A stretch of 64,000 nt of DNA from Piscinibacter sp. (GTDB taxonomy: Bacteria > Pseudomonadota > Gammaproteobacteria > Burkholderiales > Burkholderiaceae_C): NCBI GenBank assembly GCA_016706565.1, contig JADJJI010000001.1, forward strand, positions 434,001-498,000, given 5' to 3'. Every line of letters starts with the position of its first letter. Position 1 is the stretch's first letter. Made by a program: the position numbers and the translations under genes. The notes under the pieces are model-generated. The model saw only the letters and a program-made list of their open reading frames with translations. It ran no database searches and was not told where the DNA came from. This document shows positions 27,325 to 34,940 of the stretch, piece by piece.

Positions 27325-28491
27325 TCACTTGTCGCCAGGCACCTTGCCTTCGACGCCCTTGACGTAGAACTTGATGCCGCCGAGGAACTTGTCGTCGGCG
27401 ACCTCGTCCTTCTTCAGGATCTCCTTGCCGTCCTGGCCGACGATCGGGCCCTTCCAGATCGCGAAGCTGCCGTCCTTCAGGCCGGCCTTGACGGTGTCGA
27501 CCTTGGCCTTGATCTCTGCGGGCACCTTGTCGGAGATCGACACGATGTCGATCGTGCCTTCCTTGACGCCCCACCAGGAGCCCGTGCCGCCGGCCCACTT
27601 GCCTTCGAGCGCGTCGCGGGTGGCCTTGATGTAGTACGGGCCCCAGTTAATGATGGCCGAGGCCAGGTGCGCTTCGGGCGAGTAGGCGCTCATGTCGCTG
27701 TCCCAGCCGAAGGCGTACTTCTTCGCCTTGCCGGCGGTCTGCAGCACGGCCGAGGAGTCGGTGTTCTGGAACAGCACGTCGGCGCCGCCGTTGAGCAGCG
27801 ACTGCGCGGCTTCGGTTTCCTTGGGCGGGTTGAACCACTCGTTGACCCAGACCACCTTGGTCTTGATCTTCGGGTTCACCGACTGCGCGCCCATCGTGAA
27901 GCTGTTGATGTTGCGGATCACCTCGGGGATCGGGATCGAGCCGACGACGCCGACGGTGCCCGTCTTCGACATGCCGCCGGCGATGATGCCGGCCATGTAG
28001 GCGCCTTCGTAGGTGCGGCTGTCGTAGGTGCGCATGTTCTCGGCCTGCTTGTAGCCGGTGGCGTGCTCGAACTTCACGTCCTTCAGGTCGGCGGCGACCT
28101 TGAGCATCGGCTCCATGTAGCCGAAGGTCGTGCCGAAGATCAGCTTGTTGCCCTGGCCGGCCATGTCGCGGAACACGCGCTCGGCGTCGGCGGCTTCCGG
28201 CACCTTCTCGACGAAGCTGGTGACGACCTTGTCGCCGAATTCCTTCTCGACGGCCTTGCGGCCGTTGTCGTGCGCGAACGTCCAGCCGCCGTCGCCCACC
28301 GGGCCGACGTAGGCGAAGGCGATCTTCAGCGGCTCGGGCTTGGCCGGGGCGGCGGCCACCGGCGAGGCAGCGGGCGCGGCTGCCGGCGCCGCCGGCTCTT
28401 CCTTCTTGCCGCAGCCCACCAGGGCCGCGGCGGCCGCCAGCGAACTCCAGCCAGCCAGTTTGATCAGCGAACGCTTGCTTTGTGACGTCAT
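27325..28491 (-). CDS. BMP-family ABC transporter binding lipoprotein 2
   Basis: 388 residues from ATG 28491 (GGAG ribosome site). A lipobox LVGC near residue 26 predicts a lipoprotein, followed by an Ala/Pro linker. The BMP domain is clear: KIAFAYVGPVGDGGWTF, IFGTTFGYMEPMLKVA, GVVGSIPIPEVIRNIN and WKGPIVGQDGKEILKK. It is the natural binding protein of the adjacent nucleoside-type ABC importer (ATPase plus two permeases upstream). It follows permease B by 68 bases and has its own terminator downstream. Confidence 0.92.
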   Translation of the reverse strand: MTSQSKRSLIKLAGWSSLAAAAALVGCGKKEEPAAPAAAPAASPVAAAPAKPEPLKIAFAYVGPVGDGGWTFAHDNGRKAVEKEFGDKVVTSFVEKVPEAADAERVFRDMAGQGNKLIFGTTFGYMEPMLKVAADLKDVKFEHATGYKQAENMRTYDSRTYEGAYMAGIIAGGMSKTGTVGVVGSIPIPEVIRNINSFTMGAQSVNPKIKTKVVWVNEWFNPPKETEAAQSLLNGGADVLFQNTDSSAVLQTAGKAKKYAFGWDSDMSAYSPEAHLASAIINWGPYYIKATRDALEGKWAGGTGSWWGVKEGTIDIVSISDKVPAEIKAKVDTVKAGLKDGSFAIWKGPIVGQDGKEILKKDEVADDKFLGGIKFYVKGVEGKVPGDK

Positions 28492-28559
28492 GTCGTCTCC
28501 AGGTTGAGGTGCGAGAGGAGCGGGGGGAAACAAGAATTATGGGTCAGCGCGATGGCGCG

Positions 28560-29471
28560 TCAGGAGCCGGGGAAAAACGGTTTGCCGATGGAGGCCGGCA
28601 TGTTCACCTTGATGAAGTTGGCGTTGCGCGAGATCAGCACCAGCACCACGATGGTGGCCACATAGGGCAGCATGGTGAGGAACTGGCTGGGCACCTGGAC
28701 GCCTTCTCCCTGCAGGTGGAACTGCAGCATCGTCACGCCGCCGAAGAGATAGGCACCGAGCAAGACACGTGCCGGCCGCCAGGTGGCGAAGGTGGTGAGC
28801 GCCAGCGCGATCCAGCCCTTGCCGGCGATCATGCCCTCCACCCACAGCGGCGTGTAGATCACCGAGATGTAGGCGCCCGACACGCCACACAGCGCGCCGC
28901 CCACCATCACCGCGATCAGCCGGATGCGCCGCACGGGGTAGCCCAGCGCATGTGCCGACTCGGGCGACTCGCCCACCGCGCGCAGCACCAGGCCGGCCCG
29001 CGAGCGGTAGAGGAACCAGGCCAGCGCGATCGTCAGCAGCACGGCGATGTAGACCATCGGGTGCTGCTTGAACATCGCCGGGCCGACGAACGGGATGTCC
29101 GACAGCACCGGGATGTCGAAGTGGGCGCGCTCGCTGAGTTTCTCCTGCGTGTACTTGATGCCCACGAAGGCCGAGAAGCCGGTGCCGAACAGGCTCAGCG
29201 CCAGGCCGGTGGCGTACTGGTTGGTGTTCAGCCAGATGACCAGCACGCCGAAGGCCGCGGCCATCAGCGCGCCGGCGCCGGCGCCGGCCGCGAAGGCCAG
29301 CCAGTCGTTGCCGGTGTTCACCGCGGTGGCGAAGCCGGCGATCGCGGCCACCAGCATCATTCCCTCGGCACCGAGGTTGACGATGCCGGCGCGTTCGTTG
29401 ATCAGGAGGCCTAGCGCCGCGATAGCCAGCACGGTGCCGGCGTTGAACGTGGCGGCCAAGAGCAAGGACAA
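28560..29471 (-). CDS. BMP/nucleoside-type ABC permease B, 5' end cut by an IS
   Basis: 303 residues as an intact frame from a TTG at 29471. It has about nine membrane helices and the family motif INERAGIVNLGAEGMML near residue 25. Removing the IS at 29476-30768 and one 5-bp duplication restores an ATG at 30778 and the frame ATG-GAA-TCC-TTG-TCC-TTG, giving MESLSLLLAATFN with an AGGAG ribosome site. In the present sequence the original start leads to a TGA after three codons. The coding body is undamaged, so a weak product from TTG is possible, but native initiation is lost. It pairs with permease A at 31270-32388. Confidence 0.88.
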   Translation of the reverse strand: MSLLLAATFNAGTVLAIAALGLLINERAGIVNLGAEGMMLVAAIAGFATAVNTGNDWLAFAAGAGAGALMAAAFGVLVIWLNTNQYATGLALSLFGTGFSAFVGIKYTQEKLSERAHFDIPVLSDIPFVGPAMFKQHPMVYIAVLLTIALAWFLYRSRAGLVLRAVGESPESAHALGYPVRRIRLIAVMVGGALCGVSGAYISVIYTPLWVEGMIAGKGWIALALTTFATWRPARVLLGAYLFGGVTMLQFHLQGEGVQVPSQFLTMLPYVATIVVLVLISRNANFIKVNMPASIGKPFFPGS

Positions 29472-29475
29472 GGAT
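29471..29475. repeat. Target-site duplication, left copy (AGGAT)
   Basis: AGGAT directly adjoins the left end of the IS and recurs at 30769-30773 directly after the right end. A 5-bp duplication is within the range known for IS3-family insertions. Confidence 0.8.
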
Positions 29476-29510
29476 GACCTTGCCCCTGGATCCCGTATCC
29501 CATAGCTGGA

Positions 29511-30407
29511 CTACGCGCTGGCTTGCCGGGGTTGGCTGGCGAGCCAGGCTTCTTCGAACTGCATCGGGCTGGTGTAGGCCAGCGTCGAGTGCAGTCGGGT
29601 TCGGTTGTACCAGAGCAACCAGGCCACAACTTCGTCCTTGGCCTGGCGTCTGCTCTTGAAGCGCTGTCCGTGCAGCCGCTCTACCTTCAGTGACCCAAAC
29701 AAGGTCTCGCTGCAGGCGTTGTCCCAGCAGTTGCCACGCCGGCTCATCGAGGCAGTGATGCCGTACTCGGTGAGCACGTCGCGGTAGTCCTTGCTGGCGT
29801 ACTGGCTGCCCCGGTCGCTGTGGAAGATCAGGCCAGCATCCTTGCCCGGATGGCGCTTGAACCAGGCCATGCGCAACGCATCGATGACCAGCTCACGCGT
29901 CATGTCCTGGCGCAGCGACCAGCCCACCACCTGGCGGCTGAACAGGTCGATCACCACGGCCAGGAACAGCCAGCCTTCGTCGGTGGCGATGTAGGTGATG
30001 TCGCCCACCCAGACCTTGTCCGGCTCGCTCACGGCGAACGCTTGGTTGAGCAGGTTCGCTGCGATGGGCAGGTCATGCTTGCTGTCGGTGGTGACCTTGA
30101 ATCGCCGCTTGCCCCTGGCGCGGATGCCGTGCAGCTGCATCAGCTTCTGCACCCGGTCCTTGCCCACCCGGATGCCTCGGGCCAGCAGTTCCTTCCAGGT
30201 CCGCGGCCAGCCGTAGCCACCGCGTGTCTCGGCGTGGATCGCCTTGATGTGCACCAGCAGCGCATCGTCGCTGAGGTGGCGTCGCTGGGCGTTGCTGGCG
30301 CGTCGCATGAAGTGCTCGTGGTACCCGGTCACGCTGACCTGCAGCACCCGGCACTGCACCGAGATCGGCCACACCCGCCGGTGGCGCTGGATGAAGGCGT
30401 ACTTCAC
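29511..30407 (-). CDS. IS3-family transposase OrfB (DDE integrase)
   Basis: 298 residues. An HTH_21-type region (SDDALLVHIKAIHAETRGGYG) precedes the rve integrase core. Catalytic residues are D in VWVGDITYIATDEGW, D in IFHSDRGSQYASKDY and E in NACSETLFGSLKVE, with the expected spacing. The terminal TPMQFE-like tail is present (YTSPMQFEEAW). Its ATG overlaps the OrfA stop as ATGA. A programmed -1 frameshift making an OrfAB fusion is usual in the family; an A4G run near the OrfA end is a candidate site but is not proof. Confidence 0.93.
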   Translation of the reverse strand: MKYAFIQRHRRVWPISVQCRVLQVSVTGYHEHFMRRASNAQRRHLSDDALLVHIKAIHAETRGGYGWPRTWKELLARGIRVGKDRVQKLMQLHGIRARGKRRFKVTTDSKHDLPIAANLLNQAFAVSEPDKVWVGDITYIATDEGWLFLAVVIDLFSRQVVGWSLRQDMTRELVIDALRMAWFKRHPGKDAGLIFHSDRGSQYASKDYRDVLTEYGITASMSRRGNCWDNACSETLFGSLKVERLHGQRFKSRRQAKDEVVAWLLWYNRTRLHSTLAYTSPMQFEEAWLASQPRQASA

Positions 30408-30706
30408 TTCGCTGCCTTTGCGAAGTACGCCGTCGCTTTTCCCAGGATGTCGCGCTCCATCGTCACTCGGGCCAGCTCCGCACGCAGCCGGGTGATCTCC
30501 ATTTGCTCGGCACTCACAGGCTTGCTGTCCGCGCCGCTGAGCTTGCCCTCGCGCTTTGCCTTGACCCAGTTGAACAAGGTCTGATCGACCACGCCCAGCG
30601 TCCTGCCCACCGCCGCAATGCTCTGGCCTCCTTCGACCAGGCGCACCGCCTCCTGCTTGAACTCCATCGTGTAGCGCGCCCTCGGCGCCGCCTTCGGCTT
30701 CGTCAT
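30404..30706 (-). CDS. IS3-family transposase OrfA
   Basis: 100 residues from ATG 30706, which has AAGGAG upstream. An HTH_Tnp_1 domain (YTMEFKQEAVRLVEGGQS, TLGVVDQTLFNWVK) is followed by a leucine-zipper-like helix (ITRLRAELARVTMERDILGKA). It binds the element ends and combines with OrfB to form the active transposase. Confidence 0.92.
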   Translation of the reverse strand: MTKPKAAPRARYTMEFKQEAVRLVEGGQSIAAVGRTLGVVDQTLFNWVKAKREGKLSGADSKPVSAEQMEITRLRAELARVTMERDILGKATAYFAKAAK

Positions 30707-30768
30707 TTCCGTTCTCCTTGCTGACATTGCATCACTCAGCATGGGAGACGGTTTCCGGGGGCAAGATC

Positions 30769-30773
30769 AGGAT
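30769..30773. repeat. Target-site duplication, right copy (AGGAT)
   Basis: Second copy of the 5-bp direct repeat flanking the IS. On the minus strand it forms ATCCT, part of codons 2-4 of the original permease B reading frame. Confidence 0.8.
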
Positions 30774-30775
30774 TC

Positions 30776-30795
30776 CATCTCAGTGGCTCCTGCGC
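30776..30795 (-). promoter_or_regulatory. Orphaned ribosome site and start codon of permease B
   Basis: On the minus strand AGGAG is followed after 8 bases by ATG (30778-30776), GAA, TCC and then TGA at the IS junction. This is the native initiation region of permease B, now separated from its coding body by the IS. Confidence 0.75.
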
Positions 30796-30849
30796 ACTTG
30801 GCGCAAAACTCGGTGAATGAATTTAGGTTGTTGGGCGATTGGCTGCTTG

Positions 30850-31227
30850 CGGCCCATTGCTGACTTTCGCTTGTGGCCGCTTTCGTGCAGGATTCGCGCA
30901 TCGCGGCAGGCGCTGCCCGCAAAGTCCACCGCTGGTTCAGCAAAGGCGCGCCCGGGCAGGCGAAGGCGCGCCTCTGAGGTGCCGAGAAGCGCAGGGCTCG
31001 TGGCCGCGCGCGCAGCGCGCTTCGTCTTCTGACTCGTCGACGCTGTCCGAACGCAGCGACCGCAGGTCGCGGAGTGAGTTCGGCGACGGGGCCATGAGAC
31101 CGAGCATCGCAGGGGAGTCGGCGCAACGCGCCGACCGCCGAGGCGAAGCGCCGTAGCCTGCCCGGGCGTGCCTTTGCCGCGCCGCCCAAGACCCGCACAG
31201 CAGACGTCGAAAGTCAGCAACGCGCCG
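30850..31227. repeat. Nested inverted-repeat intergenic cassette, copy 2
   Basis: The 490 bases between the stop of permease A and the original start of permease B hold no credible gene. Outer arms 30850-30869 and 31208-31227 are inverted repeats matching at 17 of 20 bases. Inside is the 238-bp unit 30940-31177. The cassette is the reverse complement of the 2117-2733 cassette minus its second unit. It lies inside an operon, so it would be transcribed and could fold into a long RNA hairpin. Confidence 0.8.
30940..31177 (-). repeat. 238-bp unit with 22-bp terminal inverted repeats (copy A2)
   Basis: Ends 30940-30961 and 31156-31177 are inverted repeats differing at one position. Length and interior match unit 2167-2404 (opposite strand) with only scattered substitutions and no net length change. 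Confidence 0.85.
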
Positions 31228-31269
31228 AGAGCGGCCACGCGTGAACCAAGCCTCAGTTTGTGTTCCATG

Positions 31270-32388
31270 TCACGCCCCCTTTCCAGTGGCGGCCACGGAG
31301 GCGGCCGCAACGGGCTTGGCGGCATGCGGCTGCGCCGACTTCCAGCGGATGCGGTAGTGGATCAGCGTGTCGCAGGCCAGCAGCGTGAACAGCAGCAAGC
31401 CCTGGAACACGCCGGTCAGCGACTTCGGCAGACCCAGGCGCGACTGCGCGAGTTCGCCGCCGATGTAGAACATGCTCATCAGCACTGCCGAGAAGATCGC
31501 CCCCACCGGGTGCAGCCGGCCGACGAAGGCAACGATGATGGCGGCGAAACCGTAGCCCGCCGGCACGTGCGGAGTGAGCTGGCCGAGCGGCCCGGCGGCT
31601 TCGAGCGCACCGGCCAGGCCGGCCATGCCGCCGGACAGCAGCAGCGCCATCCACAAGGCCTTGCGCGACGAGAAGCCGGCGTAGCGCGCCGCCGCCGGCG
31701 CCAGGCCGCCGACCTGCAGCTGGAAGCCGGCATAGGTGCGGAACAGCAGCACCCAGAACGCCGCCACCAGCACCAGCGCGATCGGCAGGCCGAGGTTGAC
31801 GCGCGAGCCGTCGAACAGCCGCGGCACCTGCGTGCTCTTCAGGAAGGTGATGGTCTGCGGGAAGTTGTAGCCCGCCGGGTCCTTCCAGGGGCCGTAGACG
31901 AGGTAGCTCAGCACCATGTCGGCGATGTAGACCATCATCAGGCTGACCAGGATCTCGCTGGCGTTGAAGCGGTCGCGCAGCAGCGCCACGATGCCCGCCC
32001 AGACCATGCCGCCCAGAATGCCGGCGAGCAGCACCGGCACGACGATCCAGCGGCCCGTCTCCGGCCCGGCCTGCATGGCCACGCCGCTGGCGAAGATGGC
32101 GCCGACGATGAACTGCCCCTCGGCGCCGATGTTCCACACGTTGGAGCGGAAGCACACCGACAGGCCGAGCGCGATCAGCAGCAGCGGCGTGGCCTTCATG
32201 GCCAGCTCCGACAGCGCATAGGCGCTCTTCACCGGCTCGATGAAGAAGACGTACAGGCCGCGCATCGGGTCCTTGCCCAGCGCGATGAACAGGATGGTGC
32301 CCAGCACCACGGTGATCGCCAGCGCCAGCAAGGGCGACGCGATCGACATGAAGCGCGAGGCTTCCGGGCGGGCTTCAAGCTTGAGCAT
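31270..32388 (-). CDS. BMP/nucleoside-type ABC permease A
   Basis: 372 residues with about ten membrane helices. Family motifs are KATPLLLIALGLSVCFRSNVWNIGAEGQ (residues about 65-92, with the N-I-G-A-E-G signature), MMVYIADMVLSYLVYGPWKD and AGYGFAAIIVAFVGR. This is the longer permease of the YufP/NupP type. Its start overlaps the ATPase gene by 14 bases, so it is translationally linked to it. Permease B, its partner, follows after the repeat cassette. Confidence 0.92.
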   Translation of the reverse strand: MLKLEARPEASRFMSIASPLLALAITVVLGTILFIALGKDPMRGLYVFFIEPVKSAYALSELAMKATPLLLIALGLSVCFRSNVWNIGAEGQFIVGAIFASGVAMQAGPETGRWIVVPVLLAGILGGMVWAGIVALLRDRFNASEILVSLMMVYIADMVLSYLVYGPWKDPAGYNFPQTITFLKSTQVPRLFDGSRVNLGLPIALVLVAAFWVLLFRTYAGFQLQVGGLAPAAARYAGFSSRKALWMALLLSGGMAGLAGALEAAGPLGQLTPHVPAGYGFAAIIVAFVGRLHPVGAIFSAVLMSMFYIGGELAQSRLGLPKSLTGVFQGLLLFTLLACDTLIHYRIRWKSAQPHAAKPVAAASVAATGKGA

Positions 32389-33901
32389 GATCGGCCTCCT
32401 TCGCGTCAGCCGTGTTCCACAGGCCGGACATCCACTCGCCGATCATCTCGATGGTCGCCTTCGAGGTCTCGATGCTCGGCGACACCTTGCCCTGCGCGAT
32501 GACGACGAGCCGGTCGCAGATCTCGAACAGCTCGTCGAGCTCCTCGCTGACCACCAGCAGCGCGCAGCCCTTGTCGCGCAGCGCCAGCAGTTCGCCGCGG
32601 ATCTGCGCGGCGGCACCGACGTCCACGCCCCAGGTGGGCTGCGAGACGATCAGCAGCTTCGGGTCGGCATCGATCTCGCGGCCGACGATGAACTTCTGCA
32701 GGTTGCCGCCCGACAGGCTCTTGGCCGCCGCCTGCGGCCCGCCAGCCTTGACGTTGAAGCGCTTGATCAGGTCCTGCGCAAGCTGCGTGACTTCGGCGGT
32801 GCGGATCCAGCCCGAACGCTCGACGGTGCCGGTGCGCGTGAGCAGCGTGTTCTGCGCCAGCGACAGCGTGGGCACCGCGCCGCGGCCCAGGCGCTCCTCG
32901 GGCACGAAGTGCAGGCCCTCCTTGCGTCGTCGGCGCGGCGAGTCGTGCGAGATGTCCTGGCCGAACAGCGCGATCGAGCCGGTGGGCGCGCGCAGGTCCT
33001 CGCCGGAGAGTGCCGCCATCAGCTCCTGCTGGCCGTTGCCCGAGACGCCGGCGATGCCGACGATCTCGCCGGCGCGCACCTCGAAGGCGATGTCCGACAG
33101 TTCGGTGGCGAACGGGTCGTCCTTGGGCACCGACAGGCCCTTCACCGCCAGCACCGTGCCGCCCAGCTTCGCCTGGATGTGCTGCAGCTGCGGCGGCTCG
33201 GCGCCGATCATCAGCCGCGACAGGCTGGCGTTGCTTTCCAGCGTGGGGTCGACCTCTCCGGTGACCTTGCCGCCGCGCAGCACCGTGCAGTGGTGGCACA
33301 ACGCGCGGATCTCGTCGAGCTTGTGGCTGATGTAGAGGATGGAGCAGCCTTCGTCGGCCAGCTTGCGCAGCGTGACGAAGAGCTTGTCGACGGCCTGCGG
33401 CGTGAGCACCGAGGTCGGCTCGTCGAGGATCAGCAGCTTGGGGTTGGTGAGCAGCGCGCGCACGATCTCGACGCGCTGGCGCTCGCCCACCGACAGCGTG
33501 TGCACCGGGCGCAGTGCGTCGACGTCCAGGCCATAGAGGCTGGCGACCTGGTTGATGCGCTCTGTCACTTCGGCCAGCGTCAGGCTCTTGTCCAGGCCGA
33601 GCCAGACGTTCTCGGCCGCGGTCAGCGTGTCGAACAGGCTGAAGTGCTGGTAGACCATGCTGATGCCCAGCTGCCGCGCCTGCGCCGGCGAGGCGATCTG
33701 CACGGCCTGGCCGTTCCAGCGGATCTCGCCCTCGTCGGGGCGCACGGCGCCGTAGATCATCTTCATCAAGGTCGACTTGCCGGCGCCGTTCTCGCCGAGC
33801 ACGGCGTGGATCTCGCCAGGCTTGACGCGCAGGTTGACGCGGTCGTTGGCCTTGACGGCCGGGTACTGCTTGCTGATGTCGATCAGTTCGAGTCGAAGCA
33901 T
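32375..33901 (-). CDS. Nucleoside-type ABC importer ATPase (two ABC domains)
   Basis: 508 residues with tandem ABC domains. The first has Walker A GENGAGKST near residue 38, signature LSVGERQRVEI and Walker B LLILDEPTSVL. The second has the usual degenerate P-loop (GVSGNGQQEL), signature LSGGNLQKFIVGRE and LLIVSQPTWGVDVG. This is the YufO/NupO (RbsA-like) layout of BMP-dependent purine nucleoside importers. It precedes permease A with a 14-base overlap. Confidence 0.93.
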   Translation of the reverse strand: MLRLELIDISKQYPAVKANDRVNLRVKPGEIHAVLGENGAGKSTLMKMIYGAVRPDEGEIRWNGQAVQIASPAQARQLGISMVYQHFSLFDTLTAAENVWLGLDKSLTLAEVTERINQVASLYGLDVDALRPVHTLSVGERQRVEIVRALLTNPKLLILDEPTSVLTPQAVDKLFVTLRKLADEGCSILYISHKLDEIRALCHHCTVLRGGKVTGEVDPTLESNASLSRLMIGAEPPQLQHIQAKLGGTVLAVKGLSVPKDDPFATELSDIAFEVRAGEIVGIAGVSGNGQQELMAALSGEDLRAPTGSIALFGQDISHDSPRRRRKEGLHFVPEERLGRGAVPTLSLAQNTLLTRTGTVERSGWIRTAEVTQLAQDLIKRFNVKAGGPQAAAKSLSGGNLQKFIVGREIDADPKLLIVSQPTWGVDVGAAAQIRGELLALRDKGCALLVVSEELDELFEICDRLVVIAQGKVSPSIETSKATIEMIGEWMSGLWNTADAKEADHAQA

Positions 33902-34010
33902 GGCTCGGCCCCTCCATGGGTTGCCACCCGCGACCTGGCCCCGTGAGGCCAGGCCTGTCTCCGCGGGTTAGCCGGGTGCACTGCGAAGCGCCCCGGCCGG
34001 GTGTGACGGA

Positions 34011-34868
34011 TCAGAAGTGGTACTCGGCGCGAAGCATAGGCGTCTTCGCGAAAGCGCCGTCGCCCGCCGGGCCGCCGGCGTCGTTGCCGAACTTGTTCTT
34101 CCAGTACTGGTACTCCAGGCCGACCTTGAAGGTGCCCTTGGGGCCACCGGCCAGCGCGCCGACGTCGAGCATGATCTGCATGTCGATGTTGGTCTCGGCC
34201 GCGGTGTCGCCGCCGAACTCGTTCTTGCCCTTGGAGGCGATGAAGTTGGCGAAGCCCTCGAAGGAGATCGGGATCTCCTTGGACAGCGGGATGCCCCAGG
34301 CGGCGGTCAGCATCGGGTGCGTCTTGTAGCTGTAGCGCGGCGTGCTGGTGTTCGAGAAGGTGTTGTACGGCGCGTTGCTTTCCTTGAGCAGCAGCAGGCC
34401 CACGTTCAGGAAGCCGGGCACGTCGATGCTCAGCGTCGGGCCGACCACGAACATGCGCTTCTTGGAGTTGTAGCCCGCGTCGGTCTTGGCGTTGACGTCG
34501 AAGCCGAGCGTCAGGCCGACGCCGCGCACCGGGCCGAACTTCATCGGCGTGCCGGTGGTCTTCTCGATGTCCAGCGTGTTGCGGTAGACGATGTAGACCT
34601 CCTGCGCGCCGTTGGTGGAGCCTGCGCCGGCCGGGTCCTTCTCGTCGGACATCAGGAAGTCGACGTTGAAGAAGTTCGAGCCGTACTTGTAGCCGCTGGC
34701 ATGCGTCAGGTTGACGATGTTCTTGTGGATCTCGGTCGAACCGAAGGGCTCGGCGAACTTGCTGCCGGTGCGAAAGCCGATCGAGGTGTCGCTCCAGTCG
34801 GCGGCGTGGCCGGCGGTGGAGGCTGCGACGAGCAGCGCGGCGGCGGTGATCTTGCTGAGAGCGTGCAT
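34011..34868 (-). CDS. Tsx-like outer-membrane channel protein
   Basis: 285 residues from ATG 34868 with a Sec signal peptide (MHALSKITAAALLVAASTAGHA). The mature protein is rich in alternating aromatic/polar strands, starts DWSDTSIGFRTGSKFAEPF and ends in a C-terminal Phe (LRAEYHF), as outer-membrane beta-barrels do. The pattern resembles the nucleoside channel Tsx/'outer envelope protein' group. Its place between the nucleoside-type importer and guanine deaminase fits an outer-membrane pore for nucleosides or bases. Family call is by pattern and context. Confidence 0.72.
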   Translation of the reverse strand: MHALSKITAAALLVAASTAGHAADWSDTSIGFRTGSKFAEPFGSTEIHKNIVNLTHASGYKYGSNFFNVDFLMSDEKDPAGAGSTNGAQEVYIVYRNTLDIEKTTGTPMKFGPVRGVGLTLGFDVNAKTDAGYNSKKRMFVVGPTLSIDVPGFLNVGLLLLKESNAPYNTFSNTSTPRYSYKTHPMLTAAWGIPLSKEIPISFEGFANFIASKGKNEFGGDTAAETNIDMQIMLDVGALAGGPKGTFKVGLEYQYWKNKFGNDAGGPAGDGAFAKTPMLRAEYHF

Positions 34869-34940
34869 GGTTGTCCTTTGTGTGATGGGTGGAACGGATT
34901 CGGCAAGGTGCCGGAAGGCCCGAGGCGCAATTTCCATGCC

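Larger units (their letters stand above)
29476..30768 (-). mobile_element. IS3-family insertion sequence, 1293 bp, complete
   Basis: Ends are imperfect inverted repeats of about 30 bases: GACCTTGCCCCTGG at 29476 against GATCTTGCCCCCGG read inward from 30768, continuing with CCGT and TCCCAT matches. It is flanked by the direct repeat AGGAT. It carries two overlapping minus-strand genes, orfA (HTH) and orfB (DDE integrase). It interrupts permease B of the purine importer at codon 4. Intact ends and duplication suggest a fairly recent insertion. Confidence 0.9.

Noticed and set aside
30780-31325. Open frame of 181 codons through cassette 2
   Set aside because: Same reason; its similarity to peptides from 2124-2540 is explained by DNA repetition.
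31168-32502. 444-codon open frame antisense to permease A
   Set aside because: Gln/Arg/His-rich low-complexity translation with no domain; lies across the real permease.
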